A DNA stretch of 64,000 nt from Rhizophagus irregularis (taxonomy: Eukaryota; Glomeromycota; Glomeromycetes; Glomerales; Glomeraceae), in NCBI RefSeq assembly GCF_026210795.1, contig NC_089430.1, positions 3,782,001 through 3,846,000 of the forward strand. Direction: 5' to 3'. Of this stretch, positions 36,900-48,666 are shown piece by piece. Under the pieces are notes generated by a model that saw only the letters and a list, made by a program, of their open reading frames with translations, was not told the DNA's origin and did not search any database. Position numbers and translations under genes: made by a program. Position 1 is the stretch's first letter; each line of letters begins with the position of its first letter.

Positions 36900-38343
36900 A
36901 AATGTATAATAACATTAGAATTTCTGATGGTCTTTTACTTTTATTCTGTTTTTTTTTTCTTTTTTATTTTATTTACTTTTTATTTTCATTATATTTTCCT
37001 TTTTTTCTTTTTATTTTTTCCCTTTCTTTTTGTTTTCTTTTTTTTTGTTTTTTTTTTCATTTCCCTTTTTTTTATTTTTTCTTTCTTTTTCATTTTATTT
37101 TATTTTTTCCATTTTTCTTTCTTTTTTACCTTCTTTCCTTTTTTAAACAAATATGGATACATAAATTTAGTAGAAAACCAAAGATTTTTCTTGATAAGTT
37201 TTTTTTAATTTTATTAATTTTAATAAATAATATTTCATCTTTTCATTTTTAGTCAGATCTAAAATATGAAGATACAGAAAATTTTCTTTTTTTTGCAATT
37301 TTTATAATATATTTTTTTTAACAAAATTGGTCTTAAAGTTTTGTTCGTTTTTTTTTTAAAAGTTTAGAAAGTAAAGATTTCTGTTAAAATTTAAAACTCA
37401 AAATTTTTTTAAATTATTTGAAGTATTGATTTCAATAAAAACATATTTTTTTAATGAATTACTAATATTTCATTTTCTTTTTTAAAATTTAAACAGCTAA
37501 AAAATATGTAAAATTTTGGTAAGAATTAATCTTTTTGATTTTTTTTTTATATCTTTTTTTAATATAATGATATTAATGTTTTATTTTTCCTTTTGTTTTA
37601 TACAGTTAATACTAAATTTCTTTAAGAATTTGATAGGTAGATTTTTTTTTGAACTATCTATTTTAATAAAATGTTTAATATTTGATCTTTAATTTAAAAA
37701 AATTTTTAAACTTTTTAAAAAAAATAGTATTTGACTATTTGATTTTTTTTTTGCTTTTTTTTGTAGAAATTTTGACTTTAACTTAGATATGATAAAATTA
37801 AATGAAATTTTGATTTTCTAAATATTTAAATGTTTTTATTACCATTTTTTTTTATTATTAAATTTTAGCTCATATTTTATATTTTAAAATTTTAAAACTT
37901 TCTCTCTTTTTAGATACATTATTATTTTAAACATTTATTACAAATTTTAAAGTATTTTACTTCAAAACTTTTTTTTAAAATTTTTTTTTTTTAATGTCTT
38001 TTTAAGAAATATATTAATATTTCCTATTTATCTTTTTTAGAACTTTAGATATTTGACTTATAAGTTAAAAGCAGTAATTATTTTTGAATACTCAAAACTT
38101 AAATTTTTTTTATTTAACTATATAGATTTATATTAGACAATATACAATGTGTATGTAATGAAAATAATTGTGGTTGATATATTTCATTAATTTCCTTATT
38201 AGCCAGTAATTTAAATTAAACAAAAATTTTTTTATTTTAAAGAATAAATCTAAATTTATAATATATGAAAATTTTTCTCAATTTAAATCACTGGTTGACG
38301 AGAAATTTAATATTGAACTATATTTATTAATGATCTACATTTA
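36900..38343. other. Pyrimidine-rich and AT-rich stretch without genes
   Basis: From about 36935 to 37145 the plus strand is almost only T and C with scattered A, which creates a chance Phe-rich open frame. The rest is AT-rich with many T runs. No gene supported. Confidence 0.6.
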
Positions 38344-38584
38344 AGGTTGCTTGCCAAAACTTAGGGGTTTAAACAAGATGGCGTTTCGCCGAAAAGTGAA
38401 ATTCTACCAAAACTATATTAAAGTTATATTAAAAAACTGGCAAAACTTTGGTAAAAGGCGAAACTGCTGAAACTTATTATAAATGCCAAAACTGCTAAAA
38501 TTCTGCCGAAACTATAATAAATCTATAGTAAAATTTTGATGAAACTAATCGTAGGATTTTGAAGAGTTTGAACACAAACAACCT
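38344..38584. mobile_element. 241-bp MITE-like element with short inverted ends and internal CCRAAACT motifs
   Basis: Left AGGTTGCTTG and right CAAACAACCT are inverted repeats with one mismatch, flanked by TA (38342-38343 and 38585-38586). Inside, the motif CCAAAACT/CCGAAACT recurs several times at roughly 25-50 base spacing (38352-38510). Confidence 0.6.
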
Positions 38585-39200
38585 TATTTACATTACGTTT
38601 TGACAATCTTTAAAATTAAATCTCTCTAAATTTAGCAAGCCAAATAATTTCAAATTTTTATATCTTATATAAAAATATCTAATTTATAACATATTAAAAT
38701 TTTATCCAATTTGAATAACTAATTGTTGAAATATTTTTAAATTTAATTAAACTTCTGGTAGGATTCCGCTTACTTATAATAAAAGTCACTATAGAAAATT
38801 GGCCCTTTACTAATAGTTTTTATCTTGTTTTTTTCTTAAATTCTATTGGTTAATTAGCTAAAAAAGAAAAAAATCATAATAATATAACATAAAATTTCCT
38901 TTTATAGTAGGATTTGCAAAGAATTTTATATATGATTTTTACCTTAGGTTTGGGGGTGACCTATCTTATAAGTAAGTGGGTCCTCTTCTGGCCAATTAAA
39001 ATTTAACAATTTTTTATATATACAGTCAACTCCCTCTATAGTCACTATCACACCTATCCTCAAAAATCTTATATTAAAAAGAACCGTTTATAATCACAGT
39101 TATATAAAGAATATATTAAATAACTTGGCATCTAATAATCGTACAAAGATGTATCATAGCTTGTTAGAATCGTCTCACTGAGACGAATCGAATGGCGGTA

Positions 39201-40188
39201 GTTTTATCCTTTCCTTTCGCTATTGTTTACGGCCGTACCACCCATTGCCTCTTATGAGACTAATCTCGGTCCCGCGTCCTATCATCTTCAATAGGCAACC
39301 ATTAAACCGCACTTAATTCCTCAGGTAACAGCACCATGTAAGACATCCCCCATCGAGCCATTTTAGGCCGATCTGAAGCTGGTGACACGCCGCCTACTCA
39401 TCCTTAATCCATTGTACGATACTGGTACTCAATTTATTTTACGACCTTAGAGAGCACCTACTTTCATGGTGACTTTTGACAGGTAACGTCAACCATCTGA
39501 TGTAGGCCTAACCACTGGCATTTTAGGTACGGAGGTCGGCATCAATTACTGGCAGCCCGCGTCTAGCGCCGATAGTACATTGTTTGCCCACAAGTGGTAT
39601 ACTTATGTAGTGACCACTCGGACAGGAAGTAGCGAGGCTTCGTTCGGATGGCACCCCCTTATGGTGGGTATCGACCAGGAATCGCCAACGGGCCGAAGTG
39701 GAGGGGAATGACAACCCCCATGTATGCCTACCTGTGCGACGTGCACGAAGCACCTTGATTGGCTAAGGCCACAACAGAAGGTCTAACTACCACTAAGACA
39801 TTGCACCCTCAGCTTTACCATCTGTGACGACCATCTAGCCATTACTGACCCCAAGTGGTATCGTGCTGACCACCCAGACAGGAAGCCCCCCAAGGTATAG
39901 TAGCGACCTCCGCGACAGGACTGCGCACATGCCACGGGCCTCATAGCGAACGTTAGAAGGACACCACGACCCTTAGCTTGAAATGTGCGGCCTGACCGTA
40001 CACACTAATTCACCATGATGCAGTCCCAACTACACTAATCCCTGTACCTTCACGCTATTGGTTGTAGCGTCCGCAGTAAAATTCTTTTTTATTTCCGCTG
40101 GTCATAGGAATCGAACCTGCGACCTCCACCATACTCAGGCTTAATGAGGTCTCAGCGACTAACCACCGAGATAGGGCGACCAACCCTA
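39201..40188 (-). repeat. ~985-bp tRNA-headed repeat, unit 1
   Basis: It starts (plus strand) at GTTTTATCCTTTC and runs to the next such motif at 40189. Read on the minus strand, the 5' end is a tRNA-like head (about 40098-40188): a TGGTCGCCCTATCTCGGTGG A-box-like arm and the B box GGTTCGATTCC (40107-40117). The body has GGCCTAACCGTACA-like and GGCAATGGGTGGT blocks shared by all units. The second, internal B box is degenerate in this unit (near 39700). Confidence 0.8.
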
Positions 40189-41068
40189 GTTTTATCTTTT
40201 CCGCGTATTGTTTACGGCCAGACCACCCATTGCCTCTTATGAGACTAATCTCGGGCCTGCGTTCTATCATCATCAATAGGCAACCATTAAACCGAAAGAT
40301 TAATTCCTCAGGTAACAGCACCACGTAGAAGACATCCCCCATCGAGCCATTTTAGGCTGATCTGAAGCTAGTACACGCCGCCTACTCATCCTTAATCCAT
40401 TGTACGATACTGGTACTCAATTTATTTTATGACCTTTAGAGAAGACCTACTTTCATGGAGGACTTTCGACAGGTAACATCAACCATCTAGCACTTACATA
40501 CCACCATTTTATGTTAGCATTTGCGGTCTCACTCAAAGCGCCACTACAGCCCGCGATTACCTAGCACCGATAGTACAGTTGTTTACCCCAAGTGGTATAC
40601 TTACGTAGTGACCACTGACAGGGGAAGTAGCAGGCTTCTGTCCAGGATCACCCCTTATGGTGGTATCAACCACCAGGATCACCAACCAGGACCCAAGAAG
40701 TGGGGAATCGAACCCCATAACCATGCTACCTGTTCTGTGCACGAACACCTTGGTTGGCCTAAGACCTAACAGAAGGTCTAACTACCACTAAGACATTGCA
40801 CTCTCAGCTTTACCATCTAGGACGACCATCTAGCCATTACTGACCCCAAGTGGTATCGTGGAGTGACCACCCAGACAGGAAGTCCTCCCCAAGGTATAGT
40901 AGTGACCTCAAGGACAGGACTGCGCACATGCTAATGGCCTCATAGGAACGTTAGAAGGACACCATGACCCTTAGTTGAAATGTGCGGCCTAACCGTACAC
41001 ACTAATTCACCATGATGCAGTCCAACTACACTAATCCCTGTACCTTCACGCTATTGGTTGTAGCGTCA
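40189..41068 (-). repeat. ~985-bp tRNA-headed repeat, unit 2, head missing
   Basis: Same family, 880 bases. It lacks about 108 bases at its minus-strand 5' end, so the tRNA-like head is absent and the body abuts the next GTTTTATCC motif at 41069 directly. Loss confined to the 5' end is what target-primed reverse transcription would leave. An intact internal B box (GGTTCGATTCC) lies at 40704-40714, with an A-box-like TGTCTTAGTGGTAG near 40775-40790 (minus). Confidence 0.8.
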
Positions 41069-42051
41069 GTTTTATCCTTTTCCTTTGCTATTGTTTACGG
41101 CCAGACTACCCATTGCCTCTTATGAGACTAATCTCGGGTCTGTGTCCTATCATCTTCAATAGGCAACCATTAAACCGAGACTTAATTCCTCAGGTAACAG
41201 CACCATGTGTAAGACATCTCCCATCGAGCCATTTTAGGCTGATCTGAAGCTAGTACACACCGCCTACTCATCCTTAATCCATTGCATGATACTGGTACTC
41301 AATTTATTTTACGACCTTTAGAGAGCACCTACTTTCATGGAGGACTTTCGACAGGTAACATCAACCATCTAAGCACCCTTCCATACCACTATTTTAGGTA
41401 CGAGGTCTCACTCAAAGCGCCACTACAGCCCGCGATTACCTAGCACCGATAGTACAGTTGTTTACCCCAGGTAGTATGGCTTATGTAGTGACCACTGACA
41501 GGAAGTAGTAGGCTTCGTCCAGGATCACCCCATGTGGGTATCAACCACCAGGATCACCAACCAGGATCCCAGAAGTGGGGAATCGAACCCCATAACCATG
41601 CTACCTGTTCTGTGCACGAACACCTTGGTTGGCCTAAAACCTAACAGAAGGTCTAACTACTACTAAGACATTGCACCCTCAGCTTTACCATCTAGGACGA
41701 CCATCTAGCCATTACTGACCCCAAGCGGTATCGTGCGACCACCTGCATATGCTCCCCCCAGCGCATAGAAACACCTCAGCGGACAGGACTGCGCACATGC
41801 CAATGGCCTCATAGTGGAACGTTAAAAGGACACCATGACACTTAGCTTGAAATGTGCGGCCTAACCGTACACACTAATTCACCATGACAGTCCAACTACA
41901 CTAATCCCCGTACCTTCACGCTATTGGTTGTAGCATTCGCAGTAAAATTCTTTTTTATTTTCGTGGTCGGGAATCGAACCTGCGACCTCACCATACTCAG
42001 GCTTACAATGAGCTTTCAGTAACTAAACACCGAGATAGGCGACCAACCCTA
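41069..42051 (-). repeat. ~985-bp tRNA-headed repeat, unit 3
   Basis: Full-length unit of 983 bases from motif to motif. Head B box at 41970-41980, internal B box at 41579-41589, both on the minus strand. It differs from its neighbours by scattered substitutions and small indels (for example around 41745-41775), so the units are not recent identical copies. Confidence 0.8.
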
Positions 42052-43033
42052 GTTTTATCCTTTTCCTTTGCTAATGTTTACGGCCAGACCACCCATTGCC
42101 TCTTAATAATTAATCTCAGGTCTTCATATTCTATCATCTTCAACGCAACCATTATACCGCACTTAATTCCTCAGTAACAGCACCACTATAGAAGACATCC
42201 CCCATCGGGCCATTATAGGCTGATCTGAAGCTAAGACACGCCGCCTACTCATCCTATACCCATTGCATGATACTATACTCAATTTATTTAACGACCTTTA
42301 GAGAGCATCTACTTTCATGGAGGACTTTCGACAGGTAACATCAACCATCTAAGTACCCTTCCATACCACCATTTTAGGTACTAAGTCTCATTCAAAGCGC
42401 CACTACAGCCCGCGATTACCTAGCACCGATAGTACAGTTGTTTACCCCAAGGGTATACTGTACGACCACTCGTACATGGTAAGTAGCTTCTCGTCCAGGT
42501 ATCACCCCTTATGGCGGTATCAACCACCAGGGATCACCAACCTAGATCGTTAAGTGGGGTCGAACCCCATAACTACGCTACCTGTTCTGCGCACGAACAC
42601 CTTGGTTGGTCTCGCACCTAACAGAAGGTCAAACTACCACTATGACATTGCACCCTCAGCTTTACCATCTAGGACGACCATCTAGCCATTACTGACCACA
42701 AGTGGTATCGTGGAGTGACCACCTGAACAGGAAGTCCCCCCCAAGGTATAGTAGTGACCTCAAGGACAGGACTGCGCACATACCAATGGCCTCGTAGGGA
42801 ACGTTAGAAGGACACGCACCCTTAGTTGAAATGTGCGGCCTAACCGTACACACTAATTCACCATGATGCAGTCCAACTACACTAATCCCTGTACTTTCAC
42901 GCTATTGGTTGTAGCGTCCGCAGTAAAATTCTTTTTATTTCCGTGGTCATGGGAATCGAACCTGTGACCTCACCATACTCAGGCTTAATGAGGGTCTCAG
43001 TGACTAACCACCGAGATAGGGTGACCAACCCTA
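42052..43033 (-). repeat. ~985-bp tRNA-headed repeat, unit 4
   Basis: Full-length unit of 982 bases. Head B box at 42952-42962 (minus); the internal B box is decayed (near 42555). It is followed at 43034 by another GTTTTATCC motif, into which the LINE-tailed element is inserted. Confidence 0.8.
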
Positions 43034-46000
43034 GTTTTATCCTTTTCCCCTGTACAAACAGTCTTATGACTTTATCTTTTATTTATACTTTGAACTTCGA
43101 AAATATAATCGAACAATATTACAAAAATAAGAAAATAAACTAATAAAAAATAAAAAGAGTAGCTTCACGATTCATACAAGTAAAGAAATCTAAACTAAAA
43201 TAAAATTAAAGCAAAGAAAAACTGAACTATTACAGAATCGCATACCCCAACTTTACCCAAAGGCCAGTGCTGAGTCAACTATCCAACATCCAAAAATCCA
43301 GTCCGTTACCAGAAAGAAATCCTAAGAGGTTGAACTGTTAAGCGGCGCAGAAAATCCAAGTGCGAGATCCAAGATCCACCCCGAATTATAGAAGAGAATA
43401 TCCAAGAAATCCAGGAATCCTGAGAGACTGACGCCAAAGAAGAGTTGTGTTGTTGTGAAGAAGTAGAATTAGGAGAAGCATTTGTAGATGGGCCACGTAA
43501 TTTGGAAGCAGCCGAGATACCCTGCGACTCTTCCCAAGCATGGAAAAGAACACACTAGCAAGCTAGTCGAATTAATCTTTAACCGAAGTTTTATGTGTAA
43601 ATTCTGGCTGACATAAAATGTTGTAAAATTTTGTAATTCAATAGAGTAAATTCATCAATCGCTAAAGCGCTGTATATAAATTTCTGATACAGAATGATAA
43701 AATTTGTATTCATAAAGAAAGAGGAAAGGAAATAGGAAAGCTTAAAATAAGCATGAAAAAAATGAAGTGTAAAAGGAGAATAATAAAAGGAAGGTAATTA
43801 ATTAATAAGAAACCAGCGCAATTAGCGCATTAAAAAAACAGGATGAACAAAATCAGCGGGTAATTCCCACGATGTTCGGAAATCAGAAGGAGCAGGGTAA
43901 GGATGTGAATCAAACCAAGGTGCACAAACATCCAATAACATTAAGATATCACAAGGTTTAACACGACCTAGTTTGAAAGAAAACCGTGTTTCACTATTCC
44001 AAAGATGTGAAAATGTCGAAGAGGAAGCCGATTTGGTGATAACAGATTGAATGGCATCTCGAAGATACTTCTTTGATACCGAGGAAGTATTGTGCTTGGA
44101 AATTAATAACCAAAGGAAATTGTAGAAGAGGTACATAAATGAAGCACTATTCGAGAGTATCCTTCAGGACTATATCAATAATGGAACGACTAAAGCCAAG
44201 AGTTTTGAAATCTTGATAATCAATAGCAGGGCAGTTCGGACCAACAAAAGGACCAGAGGTGGGTTTGTCAGTGATAAAATGACTTGCAACTACAGAAGAG
44301 GGATTCAAAACCACTTTTTGGATAGAACCTGTAAACTTAGAAGACACGAACGCAACAGAAGATTGATGTGAACGTTCTTTTAAACAGAAGGAAACGTCAG
44401 GACGTGAGGATACAAGATTACGTATATTCTGGACAATTGAGTAATCAGTAGTAGACATAGTCAAATTATAGGAGGTAGGAGGAATGACTATAGCAGGATC
44501 CTTAGTGGCCATCCACATAGAAGAGTCAAGAAGATCGGGGTGAACAACATGTCGTGAAAATTTGCTCCGGTCTGATAAAAGGTCTTTACGCGTACTTCGA
44601 CGAGCAAGTTGTTTCTTCGTAGGGTGGGAGATAGATTTGTGAGCAGAATATGAGATAAGAGTTCGGGCAGAGAGTGAACCACTGTCGTCTCAAGAACATG
44701 ATGGAAAGCATAGGATTTGCGGTAGGAAACTCCTAGACGTCGGGAAGTAACGTCTTTATAAAAACCATCAGCGTGTCTTTTAGACACACGATTACAAGGT
44801 AAAGCGAAAGGAGGACAAGGAGGAGGGGAAGGAGTGTGAACAAGTTTTTTGTCATGAATATGACAAGCATGCGAAATGAGACATAACATAGGCAGCACGA
44901 GTCTTGCAAAACGGGCAACCAAAATAAAGGCCAAGGTAAAAACAAGATTGTTGGTATCGAAATTGAATAAAGGTACGAGAAGACGTCTATTATTACGATG
45001 AGAAGATGACCAACGGGCAAGAGAGGTAACCCGTTGTGTTAATAAAAGCTGGCGTAACCTATTAAAATATTTACGTCGAGCATGGGAGGGAATACGGTTT
45101 TGTCGGTAAAAGAAAAAGGTTAAAAATTTTGATAAAATAAATTTCAAATTAGGAGAAGGGCGGTCAGATGTAAATTGAAATGGATCCATAGTTGAAAGGA
45201 GAGGAGAATTGGTATGAACTGAATAACAATTATCCGAATCAGGAGTGGGGTCCAAAAGAAAGTAACAGTTGCCTCGGCGAATAGAATATAAACGGTTAGA
45301 GCTAACATTTCGAGCAGGACGTATCCGTCCATCCAAGATGGTACGTATTGTGAAAGTGTAAGATGAACACTGTACATTATCATGAAGAAGATGGGCTGAA
45401 GTAGAAGTTGCCGGTAAAGGTTCCGCAGGTGTACAATTCAAAGAAAGGACTGGAGAAGGGACGTTAATGTCATAATCAGCAGTATCTTCTGAAACTGAAA
45501 TTCGGGGAGTAATAAGAGAGGAGTCTAGGAATGTATTTTGAAAGGGACTTATAGGTTCAGAAGGACGTGATAAAGGTGGAACCAATAAACGTATTGTAGA
45601 AGGAGATAAAACCAGACGCGTAAAAGACAATTTAGTCTTAATTTTCTGTGCGCGCTTAAAAGATGCAGGGGAAATCATAGAGGATACGCGTTTACAAAGA
45701 AATTTATGAGTACGCCGTGAAGGGCGTAAACAATTGGTGCGTCGTGTAGAAGGGGTACGATAAATCTAAGATGAGATTAGGATCAGCCTCGTGTTTAGAA
45801 GCCCAAATAGCTAATGGAAGAGGAGGTAGATTATCAATCAATGGATCATCATGTGATTGATGATCGTCAACGAGGGGATAGCGAAATCCTTTTCGAATCC
45901 GCAGTAGACGAAAGAGTAGCAAATGCAAGTGTAAAAGGCGTTTTTGTTCAGAAAGAGATCATCTACATGAGCGCCAAAAGCGAGTAAGCACGTGACTTGG

Positions 46001-46277
46001 CGAAGAGTTATCAGGAAGAGAGTTGTAACGAGCAAAAAGAGTTTCTTGTTTAAGGGCGCACTTAGCGCGAAGGTCCTCAACTTCGCGAAGTTTGGAAAGA
46101 ACTTCATCCCAACTCAAGGTTGAGAAGTCGTGAGAAGAGGCCATAGGCCAGAATAAGAATAGAAAAGATAAAAATAAAAGAAAAAGTAATAAAAAACTTT
46201 GGAAAAAAAATTTTTTATTTTTATGTAAATAATGTCGTGAGGGCAACGGGAGAGAGTTCAGTTTTTAGTTTTTCCTA
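43034..46277 (-). mobile_element. LINE-tailed chimeric retroelement (element A)
   Basis: On the minus strand it runs from just inside the GTTTTATCC motif at 46278 to the one at 43034. Its 3' ~520 bases (43045-43560) match the 3' end of the LINE at 53120-53640 closely: the last codons of the RNase H ORF plus the 3' untranslated tail. Upstream of CCCAAGCATGGAAAAGAACA the match ends abruptly, and an unrelated region with its own ORF follows. Both flanks repeat CCTAGTTTTATCCTTTTCC, consistent with a target duplication. It has no reverse transcriptase, so it should depend on a partner LINE. Confidence 0.75.
43822..46144 (-). pseudogene. Broken ~750-residue ORF of the chimeric element, unknown protein
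   Basis: Starts MASSHDFSTLSWDEVLSKLR at 46144, with a short heptad-like charged helix (EVEDLRAKCALKQETLF). An in-frame stop follows RFWRSCR (about 45965); the frame then continues SLSEQKRLLHLHLLLFRLLR to about 45704. The frame changes near 45690 into the longest piece (45678-44488), which includes a basic, aromatic segment (FFYRQNRIPSHARRKYFNRL). It changes again near 44500 and 44140. I recognise no reverse transcriptase, endonuclease or capsid motif. It may be an ORF1-like nucleic-acid-binding protein or a captured sequence. The breaks show it is inactive here. Confidence 0.55.
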
Positions 46278-47264
46278 GTTTTATCCTTTTCCTTTGCAAG
46301 TGTTTACGGCCAGACCACCCATTGCCTCTTATGAGACTAATCTCTGTGTCCTATCATCTTCAATGGGCAACCATTAAACCGAGTACTTAATTCCTCAGGT
46401 AACAGCACCACATAGAAGACATCCCCCATCGGGCCATTTTAGGCTGATCTGGAGCTAGGTACACGCCGCCTACTCATCCTATACCCATTGCATGATACTG
46501 ATACTCAATTTATTTTACGACCTTTAGAGAGCATCTACTTTCATGGAGGACTTTCGACAGGTAACATCAACCATCTAGTACCCTTCCATACCACCATTTT
46601 AGGTACTAAGTCTCACTCAAAGGCCACTACAGCCCGCGATTACCCAGCACCGATAGTACAGTTGTTTACCCCAAGTGGTATACTTTGTAGTGACCACTCA
46701 GACAGGAAGTAGCAGGCATCTGTCCAGGATCACCCCTTATGGTGGGTATCAACCACCAGGGATCACCAACCAGGACCCAAGCGAGAAATCGAACCCTATA
46801 GCCATGCTACCTGTTCTGTGCACGAACACTTTGGTTGGTCTAAGACCTAACAGAAGGTCAAACTACCACTAAGACATTGCACCCTCAGCTTTACCATCTA
46901 GGACGACCATCTAGCCATTACTGACCCCAAGTGGTATCGTGGAGTGACCACCCAGACAGGAAGTCCCCCCGCGGTATAGTAGTAACCTCAGGACAGGACT
47001 GCGCACATGCCAATGGCCTCCATAGGGAACGTTAGAAGGACACCATGACCCTTAGTTGAAATGTGCGGCCTAACCGTACACACTAATTCACCATGATGCA
47101 GTCCAACTACACTAATCCCCTGTACCTTCACGCTATTGGTTGTAGCGTCGCAGTAAAATTCTTTTTATTTCCGTGGTCATGGGAATCGAACCTGCGACCT
47201 CACCATACTCAGGCTTAATGAGGGTCTCAGTGACTAACCACCGAGATAGGGTGACCAACCCTTA
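46278..47264 (-). repeat. ~985-bp tRNA-headed repeat, unit 5
   Basis: Full-length unit of 987 bases, separated from unit 4 only by the chimeric element. Head (minus, about 47173-47264) has the B box at 47182-47192 and a six-base outer stem TGGTCA/TGACCA. The internal B box is slightly decayed (46785-46795). It ends at the GTTTTATCC motif at 47265, beyond which the DNA element resumes. Confidence 0.8.
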
Positions 47265-47946
47265 GTTTTATCCTTTTCCGATCACTGGCTGACGAGTTAT
47301 TCAACAAAATGTTAAACATCGGCATTATAATATTTCTTGATTTACGTTTACTGCGCCATTTAACATTTTGCTAGATTTCTCAGTACCTAGTGATTGTAAA
47401 AAGACGATTTATAGCTCGTTGGAATCGCCTCATCGAGACGAATCGAATGGTGGTAAGCTCATCTCTCTATGATCAATATATTGACGGAGTTATTACTTAA
47501 AAACTATTTAATATTTTTTAATTTCGGAAATTGATCTAGTGATTGGATTTCAATGTATCTTATACCATTAGATTTGTCTCATCAAGACGAATCGAATGGT
47601 AGTAAGATCGTTTTTCTAGGATCAATATTGGCAGAGTTATTATACAAAAACCATTAATATTTTTTTAATTTCGGAAATTAATCTAGTGATTGGATTTCGA
47701 CGTATTTTATACCATTAGAACCGTCTCATCAAGACGAATCGAATGGCGGTAAGATCATCTTTCTACGATTAACATTGGCAAAGTTACGATACAATAAAGT
47801 TTTAAGTATAATTCTGGCTAAAATTATGTTAATTTTTGGCCGGAATTATGACATACAAATATAAGAAATTTTTTATATAGTCACATCTCTTTATAATCAC
47901 CAAATATGGACTGTCCCAAATGTGTGACTATAAAGAGAGTTGACTG
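47265..47946. repeat. Right half of DNA element copy A with ~150-bp tandem units
   Basis: Matches 55525-56160 over its whole length. The units are recognised by GACGAATCGAATGG at about 47437, 47586 and 47733, each followed by GGTAAG and a TCTCTA(T/C)GATCAA-like phrase. The same unit occurs on the left side of the insertion (39181-39200). The insertion site GTTTTATCC..CGATCACTGG is therefore a diverged copy of this internal repeat. Confidence 0.75.
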
Positions 47947-48229
47947 TATATATGAATTATTTTGTAAAATTTAAATAGCAATTTATAATATTTTTTTTAT
48001 TTATTTAACTTTATAATTAATAGAATTTCATATCAATTTAATTTTATTTAATTATATTATATAATAAGGGGAGTTACATATATTACGTAATATTCATTTT
48101 AATATAAACTTACTCCCCTCTCCCCTTTGTCAGATTTAATAACCAATCAAATTATAATATTTATAAATTATATATTTTATTAAGTGTAACGTAAAATTTT
48201 GGTTACCCTCCTCCTATACATGCGGGTGA

Positions 48230-48480
48230 ATTAGGATTAGGTGATGCCAAAATATTACGGCAGTGTAATGTATTACACCACAAAATGTCAAAATGAGTTA
48301 CACTACCGTAATGCCAAATTGGCGAATTGACGAAATGAATTACACTGTCGTAATGCCGAATTGATGAATTGACGAAATAAATTGCACTGCCATAATGCCG
48401 AATTGACGAAATGACAAATTGCCAAATTGCCAAATTGATAAAATAAATTATACCGTATTACCGTTGAATTGCACTTTATT
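48230..48480. repeat. Left subterminal repeats of the hAT element
   Basis: Six or more copies of AATGCC(A/G)AATTG(G/A) and TTGACGAAAT(G/A)A, alternating with ATTACACT. The mirror set is at 52370-52530 (ATTCGGCATTACG, CAATTCACC). Such clusters are transposase-binding sites in hAT elements; that role here is inferred. Confidence 0.7.
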
Positions 48481-48666
48481 AAAATCATTAACTACTTTTA
48501 ATTATTTACTTCAAATAATTTTTATCAAATTATAAATCTTTATCGCATAAGTTTATAATATATAAAAGCAGTACAAAAAAATTTATTATATATAAAACTA
48601 CTACTCAGAAAAAAACTATTACAAATTACCTATTTTAAAGAAAAACAAAAAAAAATACTACTGTAA

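Larger units (their letters stand above)
39023..47946. mobile_element. TA-flanked inverted-repeat DNA element, copy A, interrupted by nested retroelements
   Basis: The left end CAGTCAACTCCCTCTATAGT and the right end (reverse complement CAGTCAACTCTCTTTATAGT) are flanked by TA (39021-39022, 47947-47948). Only 39023-39200 and 47265-47946 belong to the element; 39201-47264 is inserted. The right part contains about three tandem units of roughly 150 bases, each with GACGAATCGAATGG. No transposase gene remains, so it is non-autonomous. Compared with copy B it lacks about 120 bases near the left end, apparently lost between two CTATAGTCACT repeats. Confidence 0.8.

Noticed and set aside
36902-37252. 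Phe-rich 116-codon open frame
   Set aside because: It is a by-product of a T/C-only tract; no amino-acid pattern beyond Phe, Leu, Tyr and Ile from simple sequence.
40098-40188. Functional tRNA gene
   Set aside because: A and B boxes and an outer stem are present, but the middle is too long and a clear anticodon arm is not seen; a tRNA-derived head fits better.
39523-40769. Short frames within the ~985-bp repeats
   Set aside because: Not kept between units; indels between units break them, so no protein is conserved.
39201-47264. CRISPR-like array
   Set aside because: The repeats are ~985 bp with no short regular repeat-spacer structure, and the DNA is eukaryotic.
48203-48488. Frames with repeated IRHYGS-like words on the minus strand
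   Set aside because: Translation of the hAT subterminal repeats, not a gene.
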